A stretch of 64,000 nucleotides of DNA from positions 62,001 through 126,000 of the forward strand of contig VDFB02321322.1 in the NCBI GenBank assembly GCA_007258455.2, in the 5' to 3' direction. A program made the translations under genes and the position numbers. Every line of letters begins with the position of its first letter. Within the stretch, counting starts at the first letter, position 1. Origin of the DNA: Sequoia sempervirens. Its lineage: Eukaryota; Streptophyta; Pinopsida; Cupressales; Cupressaceae. Under the pieces are notes generated by a model. That model saw nothing but the letters and a program-made list of their open reading frames with translations, searched no databases and was not told the origin of the DNA. Below are positions 23,508-35,766 of this stretch, in pieces.

Positions 23508-25312
23508 ACCCAAAAAATGCCTAAATTTTCAAAAATAAATAGTGAATTTTCAAAAATAAATAGTGAATTAACTAATTTTTTTCCATTTAAAGCCATCATA
23601 ATTGCATAGAGAGTGAGAGTGAAAGTAAATGAGAGCATAAACCATGAATATTGAAATATGGATTTTCCTCGTTAGTTTTGAGATTGCTGATTAAAGTGCA
23701 CACTATATAGCACATTAGTACATAGTTTGACTTCAAAGTTTGAACTCTCAAAACCAATTACACCCTACAAAATACAAGTTATATATGTCAAATTACAAAG
23801 TAACACTAAGTGATGCGAGCTAATGAGGCCACCTGCTATGAAGTACAATCAACTATGGAGCTGCAGTTTCTAATAATCTTGCAATGGGGTTATACATAAT
23901 GAAGGGATGCTAGATCATCAAGCCTTTTTATCTTAACATGGTAAATAGATTAAATTGTCTTATACTAGCTCAATGTGATCATATGCAATATAAACTAGAT
24001 TACTTAGAATCACTTAGTTCAGTCATGAACTAGGCTATACCACTACTGATCCTCCCAATCTGATGTAAAGCCAATACAAGGGGATCTATTGATAGTTTCT
24101 CGATCCTCATGCTATCATCAAATGTTGTAAATAGGTAGATAGCAGAAATGGAAAGGCACCATGTTTCTTATGAAGACCAAACAAACCACCATCCTCATAT
24201 CGTAAACCATTGCTTACATAGAGATTTGGTTTCTATAGTGCTTGGAACATTCTTTATTACAACCATCATAACACCTTCCCAAGAGCAAGAGAAGTGTAGG
24301 GTTGTTGACATAGCTCATGCATTCTTACTTCCAATGGGTACATCAGAATATGCACTCAAAAATTATATATATATCTTCCTACTCCCATGATGAATTATAA
24401 CAAAGCAATGAATAAACAAAGGTGCCCTTAATATCACGATAACACAAGATGCAAAGTTTACAAAGCGCACAAAACAATCTCATAAGTGAATGCAATATGG
24501 TTCCTAATGTTAAAGCTTTAACATTCTGCTCATGCCTAATTTGATTCAACTACTTTTCATCAAATACCTCAACCATCCTAAAGATATCAAAATCTATGTT
24601 GTCAAGTTTTGTTGAATCTATCCCCATACCCATATGGGTCTGATTTGGGGCTAGGTTTGAGGTTGGGATGGCTTTGGGTTCACCCAAGGTTTGCCCCGAA
24701 TACCCTGAGTTCCTGAGTCAAACCCTATGCAAACTCAAGCCAATCCTAGGCAAACTTGAGTCAAACCTAGGCGAACTCCACCTCTCCAAGGGTTTGGTGA
24801 GTTTTAGAATCCCTTACTTCAAAGCTTGGGGATCCAATCTTTAATCTATCAAACCACCACACTTATTTCTCCTTTTGTTCCATCACCAATAGTGAGTTCA
24901 AAATTTCTATTACCACAAGGGTTTGTCGATCCTTCTTTATTCCACATTTATTGTGTAATTTCTCGTTTTTCTAAACGCACTCTTTTGACTGCTGCTTATT
25001 CTTCTTGTCTACAACCTCATCATATGTACCAAATCTTTCTGCAATGTTGTCCTTGGGAAGTGCTAGCAAGGCTTTTAGCATTGAATTCTATAAGGTCATT
25101 AGACACTTTATATGGCAGCCTAGGTACCTATTGGACTAGGTTCTACCGCTTCCATATAGAAGTAGTCAACGGCTACTATAAATGTTATGTCATTTTGATA
25201 CTTATTCACTATACCAAACGAAACACTATCCCTAGCCTACATTTTTACTTGGAATTCTCAAAAGAGTTTGTTGAATGCTTTCTTATAATTTTCCACCTTT
25301 TGGAATGCATTA
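23508..25312. other. Unassigned sequence between LTR C and element D
   Basis: No recognised coding domain. A 21-bp unit containing AAAATAAATAGTGA is repeated twice at about 23526-23570. The open frame at 24826-25317 (163 codons, plus strand) has no recognisable domain or codon pattern and overlaps the end of LTR D, so I do not call it a gene. Confidence 0.5.
24610..24800. repeat. Possible hAT subterminal repeats
   Basis: CCCCATACCCATATGGGTCTGATTTGGGG followed by several degenerate copies of CAAACTTGAGTCAAACCTAGG recalls the GTACCC/AAACCC-rich terminus of the hAT at 1573-1664. No transposase or target duplication was found. It may be a degraded terminus or an unrelated low-copy repeat. Confidence 0.3.
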
Positions 25313-27412
25313 TGTGAAATATCCCCCAACAATTTTTTTCAAATTTTAGCCACAACACTTCACTCGTTAGCGTTAGCAAAACCAAATAACCAGCTGGAAA
25401 GTAACCCTTCACCAAGAATGTTCACCAAGATCCCAATGTGGGCGAGCTGATAGCATATGGTGTCGAGGATCATTAGCACATAAACTGAAATTGTTGGAAA
25501 GCACAATGCATATGCAACTTGACCACTTATTCAGCGGGAGTAGTTTGACAGCTCAAGTCGATCAGCATGATGAAGAATTACAATGTACTGAAAGTAAAGT
25601 AATGGGCAGCTTGCTGACCCATTCCGCTTGTTCAGCGGACAGTACAAAAAGGAAATGCTGAAAGTAAATGGACGGCGAGGCCTGTCCCTTCCACTAAAAG
25701 TGGGAATTACAAAGTAAAAAGCAGAAATATTAATTGACTGAACCAGTACTACTGATTTCAGCCTTACAATGAGAGATATTTGCAAGTTACAATGAGTTAT
25801 AGCTGTCCAATCCACTGCAAATGTTATTAGATGATTTTCCAAGCTTCTAAGCTATGAAATACAAGACAAAATCAGAACTTCTAGCAAACTGATATGAAAA
25901 ACTAGCAAACAGAAAACTCAAACCAGCAAGCCTAGAACACACCAAAATGCTCATAACTGCATCAATACACCTCCAAATGACGTGAAAATGAATGCATATG
26001 AAGCCTAGGAGCTAAGTGCCCAAGTCTAGACAATGAAACGGTATCAAACACCCACCATTATTTTATGCACGCATTCCAAGGTACTGGCAAGCAAGATACA
26101 GCTATCAAGGAGAGGCAACCAACAAGATAAATTCAAAGACTCCTCTAAAAATTATGTAACTTTGCAATATGAGGCACCCAAGGGAGACTAACACAAAGGA
26201 ACAACACCCAAAACCAGCAAAAATTCACCTATTGAGCAATGAGCCAAAACGTGCTACAGCTATCACAAAACCAAAAAATTGAAAACTGAGAAAATCACAC
26301 CAAAACCTCAGAAAACTTCAAATATCTGCATCTCAATAAACTCCATCTGCTCTTCAGTGTAAAGAAAAATCTCAATATCTTAACTAGTTGCTATCTTTCA
26401 AGCAACAAACTAAGTTTGCTAGGAGGTATGCATTCCTCAAAGCGAGTGAGTAACCATTTCGACAGCACTTCGTTGTAAATTTCATTGGATACCAAGAATG
26501 AAGCCCAGCACTCTTATTTATAACTTCACCTCCACTTTTCAAATTTGTTTCCCTCCAATTAGGGCGCCCAACTGAGATTCAAATTCAACATTTCCCACTT
26601 TCATTTGCATTTCATTTAATCCCCTTCTACAAGTCATCCAAATACATGAGGGAGTTAACTTTATTAAAATGCAAAAATAACATAAAGTAGGCGTCCAAAT
26701 AAACTTAAGTGAAAATACCTTATAAAAAATCACTTTATTAAATCAACTTATCTCTCCAAGCTAGGCGTACTCCATACCTTAGCAAAAATATTTCACTTAA
26801 ATATAAATTCAACCAAAATACTGAATTTCCAAAAGTGAGCTCCAAGAGTGTGGGACACCAAACTGCTCAAATTGACTTGCCTAAAATAGCCTCTAAACTG
26901 GCCTACTGAAACCCTACTAAAAATTGCATGCGTCGGAAATACTGATATGCACCGGAAACCCCAACACTGAACTCCTAAAAATAGCACTTACTATTAATAG
27001 CATACTGCTAAAAATAGTGTCTTCAAATGCATTTTAACCACATTTTGAGCAGTCATCGTAACTTACTAAAAATAGTAAGTCCAGAAAAGTTACCTGTTTC
27101 AGTTGCATGTCACACCACTGCGAAGCTCTCTGAAAACCCAAAAGGAATCCAAAATCCAAACCTGCATGCAAACCCCTAATTGAAATTCATGTCACTTTCA
27201 TTAAATGCATGTCACATCTCTCTGAAGCTTTCTGAAAACCCAGAAAGAAACCAACAACCAATTTGCAAAACTCCAACATGCAAACCCCTGAATCCTTAAA
27301 AGAAACCTCCAAGTAGATAGAAACCCTAATTTTGCCTCTAACTAACCTATGGGCATCCGGGAATAGGCTAACAATCACTAGAAAGTGTAGTGCTAAAAAT
27401 GGGGACATTACA
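25313..27412 (-). repeat. 3' LTR of element D, 2.1 kb
   Basis: On the minus strand it starts TGTAATGTCCCC at 27412, directly after GGGCGGAC, and I place its end at GGGGGATATTTCACA (25313). TATAAATA on the minus strand at 26522-26515 fits an LTR promoter, and the palindrome CTTACTAAAAATAGTAAG at 27062-27079 is the family hairpin. The start is firm. The end is inferred from TG...CA and lacks a checkable target duplication. Confidence 0.7.
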
Positions 27413-27672
27413 GTCCGCCCTTCCCAAAATTGTTTGTCCTCAAGCAATGTCACCACAACTCCAAAAAAATTTAAGTTGATCCAAACCAAAGCAAGTAGGA
27501 TCCTCGGGACCCCTATCCATCTCAGGAAGGACCCACCATGCCGATGTTGCACCACTCTAATCACATCAGTGAAAACATCATGCCAAAACTACACTAACCT
27601 CCCTTGTAACTCAAAATGTCATCATCCATAAAACTTAAGCTGAAGGAACTAGAATCAATATCATGTAGCATC

Positions 27673-30505
27673 TCATGCCCAAAAAGTTGAGTCATCAATA
27701 TCAACAATGCCACTATCTATCACAATCCTATGCAATAGGAAAGATAGTCTACTCAACTCAAAATCAAACTCCTCATCATATCTCCACATGGTATCTAACA
27801 AAGCCACAACTACATATGTGACTTCTCCAAATCTTCTTGCAAAGAGGAAAGCAATCCTTTGCAAGAGCTCATCAAACTCATACTCATAATTCCACATGAA
27901 TCTACTATGCCTCCCCTGAATTATTCTGATACTATCATGAAGACTTATGAAAACTCTTACAGTTCTCACTCCAAGAGCCTCAAAATGATGAACCAAAGCA
28001 TGTGGAAGTTCGCTGTCCTGAAACAATATTGTGAAGAAACTATCAAATTTTGCTTCACAAACCTCCATAAGTTGAACTTTGAGAATAGGATAGGTTTGAA
28101 GAAACAAATAATCACTGCTATTCAAAGCTGGGATCAATGAAATACAATCTGAATTTAGCACTCTACACAAGGAAAAACAGCAGCACCAATGGAATTCCCA
28201 AGTGTGAGCATGTGAGATGAGCATTGTGTTGCATGATAACACCTCAAAAGTGGCTGGAAAACACACTAGAGCAATCTCCAACTGAAAACTACCACCTCTT
28301 TGACAAGAAGTGATGAACCAACTCTCCTAAACGAGAGTAACTCCCCATGTAAGGTGGCTGGTCTGCCTCCAATCAGCAAGCTCGAGTCTCAAAATTTGTC
28401 CTTGTCTTAGCTAAGGATCACTCCCAAAAACAACCAAACATTCATCTCTCCAACCCATACTCAAAATTTCTCTCCAATCCATTTGTTGATGAACAAATGG
28501 GATCGTCGAGTGGTTGGTAAAGAAGGGGACAGCATCAAAAAATCTGATAATTTGATCCTTATCCCTCCAAAAGTCCTTCTTCCCATATGTAATAAGCTCC
28601 ATCAAGCCAAGTTGAGGATACCAAGCATGGATACCCAACTGAAAAATGATCTCCAACACACTGGAAAGAATACTCAACACATCCCCAAGTGCTAGTAAGA
28701 ACCAAGTACATACTCGAGAAATTGAAATTGGTGTCTCCTCTAGCGAACCCCTGAAGCATAACCATGAAAGCTTCAACAACAATGGAGCATGGAACAATTG
28801 TTGTCATCAAATCCAACTCACAAAATGGCCTAGTATGAGCTAAAACATCACCCAACCAAAGGGATGGATTGACAAGCATGCAATCACCATGTTCAGGTCC
28901 TTCTTTTTGCACTATTTCATGAGTAACAAGTCTGAAATCTTCACTCCTTGCTGCTGTAATGAAACCTTGAGCAGCTACCAAACTGTGTTTGGACAACATC
29001 TTGATGTCAAGGGTGTTGAAAACATCCTGATTTAACATTTCTCAAGTGGAGTCTTCACCCTCAAACCCACTTATGCATTCACTAACAAACAGCCTTGGAA
29101 GATTATTAATCACAATTTGTGTCACATCCTCATGGTCTGATATCAAATCATTAGTAAACTGGAAACCATACTCAATCTCATGCTTGGTCACTTCACCACG
29201 TGTCTGATTGTTCATCACAAAGAGGGAATTGTCATAAGTTGTTTCTGCACTGAATTCAAAGAGAGAATTGTCAAACACTTGGAAGTCATCCCTTTCATCT
29301 TGCTCACTTCCATCTTGCTGATCTAAATCTGCATTTGCAACTTCTGATTTTTGTGGAACATTCCCCAAGTCAAACTCTTCTTGAAGATTATCAAGCTCTT
29401 CAATTACCTATTTGATTTCTTCACTTTGTTCACTCTCTTGTTCTCTGAAAAGTTTGAAATCAGCTAGCTGCTCTTCTACCTCCATTAATGCCACTTGAGT
29501 ATTTTCTAACCTGTTTTTAGTTGACTCAAGCTCAAGAGTAAGCTCATCAACCTTCCTCTTCTTTCCTTGGAATGCACTAAGGGTCTTCTTTGTGAATTCA
29601 ATGGCATAATCTCTATCTTCAATCAAGTGAATGTATTCTGATTCCAATGTCTTCAATGAGTCTTTGATAAGTTGCAGATTAGGGAGAGCAACTTCATCCT
29701 TAACTCCTCTTCGTCTCTTTTCAAACTGAGCCTTCCAGTAAAGTTTTTCAATCAAACTGTGCGTGCGATCAAATTGGGATAGAGTTTGCACTTCTTTTTC
29801 AACAGACACCTTGAATTGACCTTCCCACTCCTAAGAATACAAAGATGGTGAACTGCTGATAGGCTACAAGAAAAAATCAGAACTTTTTTTCTTGTCTTTG
29901 CCGCCCTCATAGCTGCTCCAATATTCTTGTCTTTCACCACCAACTAGCTGAGAATGCTCAATATTATGAAGAGGATCATACTCTATAATTTCTTTGCCCC
30001 TTTGTTTGCAATCAGCATCTTGAATAGGTAAATCAGATTTGTGTTTGAGAACCTCTTTAAACCTTTCATCCTCAAGAGCCATATAGTCTTCTAGCTTTGC
30101 TTTCCCCTCACGAACTCCTCGACCAAAGGTTATGGCAGCTCCCAACTCGATCAATGAGTCATCATTGAACATTGTTCTGAAAGTTTTGGTAGCAACATAC
30201 TCCTCCTTAGTGGCTGCAACCATCTCAAAGGGGTCATTATGGAGCTTTACCAAGCAAGCTTCTTCAATCTTCATCAAAGACATGCTCTCCTCCGATGGCC
30301 ACATCATAGCTTGCAATGCAATTTGAATTTTGAGCTTCATCAGGATCAAAGGGAAATTCATCCCACACAGGTTCTTTATCATCCTCAGGTGCTTCCACAC
30401 CCGGATCCCAAATGCTAAGGGGTTGTTTGTTTGGATCAAAAGAAAAGTGTACATCATACCCTTCTTGGAGTGTTGACTCTTTGAACAAGTCACGTCCCAA
30501 CTCAC
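27673..30505 (-). pseudogene. Unknown protein ORF carried by element D
   Basis: One reading frame is shared by most of 30290-28559, interrupted by stops at 29864-29866, 29408-29410 and 29042-29044. Frames on either side (30500-30264 and 28797-27673) are displaced. About 900 codons in all. Seen in order: an acidic N-terminal part (LFKESTLQEGYDVHFSFDP, DEFPFDPDE), a mixed region (EEYVATKTFRTMFNDDSLIE), a predicted coiled coil at 29809-29410 (DELTLELESTKNRLENTQVA), an acidic linker, then a hydrophobic C-terminal region (LITYGKKDFWRDKDQII). No zinc knuckle, DSG, YVDD or DDE motif. I do not recognise the family. It could be a captured host gene or a diverged gag-like protein. Confidence 0.6.
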
Positions 30506-30539
30506 TTAACTGATATCTTCATAAATATCTCTTTCCAAT

Positions 30540-30768
30540 GGTTTGGTTTTGCTAACGCTTCCACTACACCAAAAGACCGGTCTCGTAGTGAGGGCGCTAC
30601 GCAGGGTGTTAAGGGTGAGTGGGGTTTGTGTCCCACCACCGGAGAATCTAGGGTCTTATACAAGCCCGTCGGACACGTGGCCGTTGAGATGCACCCAGTC
30701 GCACACGGGGACAGTACAACCAACCACGCTCCACAGGTCTCGACCTCGAGACCTCGGCTCTGATACCA
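30540..30768 (-). promoter_or_regulatory. Primer site and leader of element D
   Basis: The minus strand at 30768 reads TGGTATCAGAGCCGAGGTCT, a perfect Met-type primer binding site one base inside the LTR end. The next 220 bp, with ACACGTGGCC and CTTTTGGTGTAGTGG, are homologous to the leader of chromovirus A (14505-14740). This shared leader is the main evidence that D used the chromovirus machinery. Confidence 0.85.
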
Positions 30769-30889
30769 CTGTAATGAAGTAAGAATCTTCAATGCTGGCT
30801 GTTTTCAAAACTTCATCATTTTTATCTTCAATGAACCCATCATGAGTAGGTATTTTCATCAAAGAGCAGTTTTGATGAAGTGGCCAAAA

Positions 30890-31617
30890 ATGAGCTCCAC
30901 TGAAACAAATTATGTTTTTCCTACAAAAAAACTACGGGAATGTGGTCACCAATGCTTGGGAAAAGATTAGGTGCATTACGTATAAGTAATTCCTAATGAG
31001 GATTCAAAGTAGGAAGAACTAGAGCCAAAAAATGAAGAATGTGAACTTGAATCTAAGATAAAAGAGGAAGGAAAGGTAAAGAACTAGGAGGTGCACTAGC
31101 AACATTATCGAGTGCTCCTAAATATCATCCTTTCAGAGTACGAAGTGTTTTGCAAGGATACAAAGTTACAATTCTAATTGATAGTGGAGCAACACATAAT
31201 TTCATTGATGAAGGGTTCATTGCTAGAAGAGGGCTGCAAATAGAAATTTTCAATAGATTCAATGTCATAGCGGTTGATAGTTTTACCATTCCATGTACCA
31301 ATAAAATTCAACAATTGGAGATTGCTCTTGGCAAACACAAGATGTGAGACATCTTCTACATGGTGGGCATAGAGGAAATTGATATGGTTCTAGGAGTGCA
31401 ATGGCTACACTCATTGGGAGAGTTTACTCAAAATTATCAAACTATGGAAGCTAAGATTCAAATCAAAAGGCAAAGAAGTAGTGCTACAAGGCATGACTAA
31501 TGAAGCTCCTAGAGTTGTAATGGAAAGGTGTTTTAAGAGTGGACAAGTAGCGTGGGCAGCACAACGTTTAGTAACCTTTACTACTACTACAAGTAAGAGA
31601 ACTTCTCATGTGTAAAT
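30890..31617 (+). pseudogene. Gag end and protease of chromovirus G
   Basis: A decayed zinc-knuckle region is visible near 30898-30960 (KLCF, then LGKR in a disrupted frame). The protease at 31150-31347 reads VTILIDSGATHNFIDEGFIA, with the catalytic DSG intact, then VDSFTIP and, after a stop at 31345-31347, MVLGVQWLHSLGEF. Later stops and shifts separate it from the RT. Confidence 0.8.
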
Positions 31618-31627
31618 ACAAACACTC

Positions 31628-32139
31628 TTGAACATGCATAGCATAATCTTCAATGAAATTCCTTCAAGATTGCCACCTAATAGAGGATTCCAACACATAA
31701 TCGAATTAGAAAACGAAGCAAAAGTAGTAATTACTACTCTTTATAGACATCCAAGAAGATTTAAGGAGGAAATTGAAAAAACTATTAAGGAACTTCTAGA
31801 GATGGGTCATATCAAGCCCAATTCTTGCCCTTTTGCATCTTTTGTCATCCTAGTGAAAAAGGAAGATGGAACTATGCAAATGTGCATAGATTTTAGAGCT
31901 TTAAACGAAAAAACTATAAAAAACAAGTATCCCATTCCCAGAATTGATGAGTTAATCAATGAATTGCATGGAGTAGTGTACTTCTCAAAAATTAACTTGA
32001 GATTTGAGTATCATCAAATACAAGTGAGAGAAAAGGACGTGCACAAAACTGCATTTCGATGTCATTTTGGACATTTAGAGTTTTTAATTATGCCCTTTGG
32101 CTTGACTAATGCTCTCACTACCTTCCACTCATGCATGAA
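31628..32139 (+). pseudogene. Reverse transcriptase of chromovirus G, first half
   Basis: Open frame with the RT palm motifs VKKEDGTMQMCIDFRALN, KYPIPRIDELINELHGVVYF, YHQIQVREKDV and FLIMPFGLTNALTTFHSCMN. It is cut at that point by solo LTR F, and the next residues resume at 53849. The target sequence ATGAA is duplicated at 32135-32139 and 53844-53848. Confidence 0.93.
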
Positions 32140-33159
32140 TGTAATGTCCCCTTTTCCTAGGCAGTGGTCAGGCGCAGTGGTTAGTCTACCAACTGGTCCT
32201 CGTAGGCTAACAAAGTGTTCAGGGGACCTTTTGAGGGAAATCTTTGGCTCTTCAGCAAACCCTTTGGTGCTTATTTCAATATTCTTCAGCTCTTTGTCCC
32301 AATTTATTTGTGGTGTGCCTTTCGTAAGCCATTTAGGACCATTTGACACACTTACTATTTATAGTAAGTCACCGGTTTGGTCAGCTGGCAAAGTTTCTAT
32401 ATTTGGCATGGTGGCATAATTATATCCTGGAGTTATATTGGTTAATATTGGTCCTATGCATTTAATATTAATAACGTCAAGTAATAAAGTTAAATTAAAT
32501 AATTTAACTTCATGCGTTATTAAAATATTTTAAAAAAGAACTTTATTATAAAGGGGATATAAGTGATTTTAAAGTATACTTTATAATATAAGTTAAAGTG
32601 GGCAGATATAAGTGACTTTTAAAGTATACTTTATATTATTAAGTTGTGCACCAAAAAGGCAGGAATAGTAAATGAAATTAAAGTAAATTAAATAAAATGA
32701 AAGTCAAATGCAAATTGAGAATTATAAAAGGGCATTTGAAGCTCATTTTATTCATTCATGAATATCATTCTTGTGTTGGAGAAAATTGGTAAAGAGCTTC
32801 AGCAAGGGTTTGTTGGTTGAAAGCCATAGACTTTTTGAGGACGAAAACCCTCAGGAAAAATAGCTCGATACATGAGTGGAAGATCTCCCAAGCCAGCTTG
32901 CAAACAATTCCATTGCAGGGATTGTGCTTGTGCTTCAAAGAAATTACAGGAAAAGCTTCATAGCTAGGGTTTGAAGATTTAATAAGAAGTTTTATATCTG
33001 CTGCTACAATGTCGCTACATTGCTGCTACAATATTATTCTGTTATGTGAAACTATTTTGGTATTGAACGCATATATATTTCAATCCGGACATGGGCATTA
33101 GTGAAGTGACTGATGGCATTAAGGGACGAGTAAAGCAACCTGAAGGTGGACGCACTGTT

Positions 33160-33362
33160 TGTTAGAATAATATATCTCTATATAGTTAATGGTCAATAAT
33201 ATAATGTAATTAGTTAGTCTAGATTTATTTATGTCTTGTCTGCAGTAGTTAGTAGGTAGAGGTTGTTACACATCTTAAATGTCTACAGTAATTTGTTTCC
33301 TCTATATATTGTAATCTTTTCTTCTTGTTAATGCAAGTTTTTACCAGTTCACTTTATGAACA
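33160..33362 (+). repeat. 5' LTR of the copia element
   Basis: TGTTAGAATAATATATCTC to CTTTATGAACA. It matches 52904-53107 almost base for base. Confidence 0.95.
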
Positions 33363-33376
33363 TGGTATCAGAGCAG
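33363..33376 (+). promoter_or_regulatory. Primer binding site of the copia element
   Basis: TGGTATCAGAGCAG directly follows the LTR. This is the complement of the 3' end of initiator tRNA-Met, as in most plant copia. A 0.9 kb leader with an A17-18 run at 33413-33430 follows, without a clear gene before about 34300. Confidence 0.9.
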
Positions 33377-34312
33377 TAATCTTGGGCGAATTTGTTAAGT
33401 CTGTAATTCGTGAAAAAAAAAAAAAAAAAAATCGTGTGAAATTTTGTGAATGTTTTTTGGGGACATCCTTGACTGAAATCGTGTGTTCTGGCTTTGTGTT
33501 CGTCTATAGACAAGACGCGTTTTTTTTTGGGTCGTGCCCTTTTCTCATGACCTTTGCAACTCACGCAATCAGTTTGAGGGTCATTTTGCTCTGCTTGTCT
33601 CCTACTCGCGCGACCTGCGTGTCGGCCCAATCTCCTACGTGGCCTGTGTGCCTTCTCTACCTCCTACATCTGTAAGCCCGCATTTTTCCGCACTTTTCCT
33701 TCATTTTTGGGGTGAGATTTTATGCAAAAAAGAAAGACGTCTCTTCTTCTCCTCTAGTTGCGTTTTTTTTCAATCTTTCTAAGCCGCATTTTTTAAGATT
33801 TTCTCAGCCCGCGCAACCTAGGAGTTTGTTGCAAACGCGATTGAAAAAATTGCTTGTGTCTATTGCTACGACCTAAGCTTTTATGTCCGGTGTCTTTCCC
33901 AGCCCGCGATTTTGAGGGATTTTAAGACGTGTTTTCAAGGTTGCTTTTTGGCGCGATTTATTCCTTTTTTTTTATGCGTCTTTGGCCATGACTAGGGATT
34001 CGTGATCTTTTCTAAGCGTCTATATTCAAACGAATTTTCTGCCGGCTAGGGTTTTTGAAAATCCTCTGATTTGAAGCCAAATATTTTTTTTCCTGACTGC
34101 AGATTCCTTTTGGGTTTTGCTCATATTTTTTTGGGTCTTCGTCAGAATTTTCTGGGTATTCAAAAAAAAATTTGGGTTTTTCAATGAACTCTACCTCGAC
34201 ATTTATGCTCAGTGCATTGGGATTAGTGCAACAGATTTTAAATCTAAAGCATTCTATCTTTTTTCTCAATGCCTTGGGAAGCGTGCAAAATGGCATCTAT
34301 GACAAATATTAT

Positions 34313-35099
34313 GCTTGAAAGCAGTTAGAAATTCAATGGAAAACATTACAACACTTGGAAGCAGTGAATGCTTACGATCTCTGAATATCGTTGTCTCGAT
34401 TAGGTCGTTTTGGGGAACTCAACTCGTCCCACTGTAGCCGGAAAGGATCAGGACAAATGGGATGAGCGCAACCAAGAAGCCGTCATGCTCATCAAACTCT
34501 CAGTCACAGACGAGCAACCACCTCAAGTACCATATGGCAAAACTGCTAAGGAAATTTGGGATCATTTGAAGGACCTTCATGAAACCTCCAACAAGAGCAG
34601 AGCGTTCTTTCTCAAGAACATGCTCTTTTCCATCATGATGGATGAGAAAATGTCCTTACAGGAACATCTGACAAAGATTAAGGACATTCGTGATCAATTG
34701 GAGGTGATTAGTCGAACAATGGAACAGGAGGACATGGTCATCATTACTTTGAAGAGTTTGCCAAAATCTTATGAGCATTTCATTGAAATGCTGAATATTA
34801 CTTCCACAAATGTTGATTTGAAATTTCCCGATCTTTGTAACAAGCTCTTGCAGCAGGATCGATGGAGATAGCAATTTGGAAGTAGTGTCAGTTCGTCCTC
34901 CACAGAGCAAGCATTCTCTGCCAAATCTTCTGCTAAGAACAAAGGGAAGGCACAATCTTCTCAGCCGAAAGGCTCTGGCTCTTCACAATCTTCTCAGGAC
35001 AGCAAAAAGGAAAAGAACGTTCAGTGTAATTATTGTCATAAGTATGGTCACATGAAGGCTGATTGTCAAGTTCGATTGGCTTCTGAACAAAAGAAGTAG
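34313..35099 (+). pseudogene. gag of the copia element
   Basis: Copia gag: NFNGKHYNTWKQ near 34335, AKEIWDHLKDLHETSNKSRA at 34536-34595, EHLTKIKDIRDQLEVISRTM, LKSLPKSYEHFIEML, then a CCHC knuckle CNYCHKYGHMKADC at 35025-35066. Stops occur near 34368, at 34869-34871 and 35097-35099, so it is broken. It would have formed the capsid. Confidence 0.9.
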
Positions 35100-35168
35100 G
35101 GAGGATCTCAACAAAAGGCAAATGTCGCAGAGCACTCTGCGCAGAAAGAATCTGCATTCTATGCTTTT

Positions 35169-35766
35169 ATGGCCAAAAGAACTGCAGATCCAGTAAAATC
35201 TTCTACCTGGTATATTGATTCAAGGGCTTCTCGGCATTTTACTCATCGTTGGGATTGGTTCACCAAATATGAACCATTCACTAATTCAGTGATCTTTGGC
35301 AGAGGTGAAGAGTATACATTTGCTGGTAAGGGCAATGTTCAAATTCACTCTAGAGGGAGAAATTTAATATTTCTTGATGTCTATTATGTTCCAAGCATGT
35401 AACATAATCTTCTCTCCATCAGCTAGATCATGAGGCATTCTCCTCAATTGGATGTTGTTTTCAGTTCGTCCACCTGCAACATTGTTGATAGGGAGACTCA
35501 TACTACATTCGCTATGTGACTTGAGGATCATGGTCTGTATAGACTTGCTGATTCCAATGATTCTCAAGAGCACGCTCTGGCAGCCAAGAGTACTTCCATC
35601 AGCAAACTTTGGCATCAGCGTTATCGGCACTCGAATGTGCACTATCTCTCTCAACTGTCTCGAGAGGGTTTGGTTGCTGGTCTACCTGAGATCCAAACAA
35701 AAAGTCATGGAGTTTGTGGAGCTTGTCAAGCTAGGAAGCAACATCGGACACTATTCTCGGATGGTA
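35169..35766 (+). pseudogene. Protease and pre-integrase region of the copia element
   Basis: The protease motif reads WYIDSRASRHFTHRWDWF. The usual D-S-G is D-S-R here, so the catalytic Gly is lost. NLIFLDVYYVPSM and NLLSIS are the conserved downstream strands, with a stop between them at 35400-35402. The GAG-pre-integrase part follows (KLWHQRYRHSN, GVCGACQARKQHRTLF). It is interrupted after TLFSDG by solo LTR E. Confidence 0.88.

Larger units (their letters stand above)
25313..30770 (-). mobile_element. Non-autonomous gypsy element D with a foreign ORF
   Basis: On the minus strand the order is primer site (30768 downward), untranslated leader, a long decayed coding sequence (30505-27673), a chromovirus-like 3' end (LLEDKQFWEG followed by a purine tract and GGGCGGAC), then an LTR. 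The leader and the 3' end match chromoviruses A and G, but no protease, RT, RNase H or integrase lies between them. It would have depended on a chromovirus for its enzymes. The 5' LTR is not recognisable beyond its last bases at about 30770-30775, so this copy is truncated or rearranged where it meets element G. Confidence 0.75.

Noticed and set aside
24826..25317. Plus-strand open frame of 163 codons
   Set aside because: No recognisable domain, unusual composition, and it overlaps the end of LTR D. Likely chance.
30540..30780. Open frames on both strands across 30502-30862
   Set aside because: They cover the primer site and untranslated leader of element D. The match to the leader of A explains the sequence.
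33349..33782. Open frames after the copia primer site
   Set aside because: They lie in the leader and include a poly-A run. No gag similarity until about 34313.
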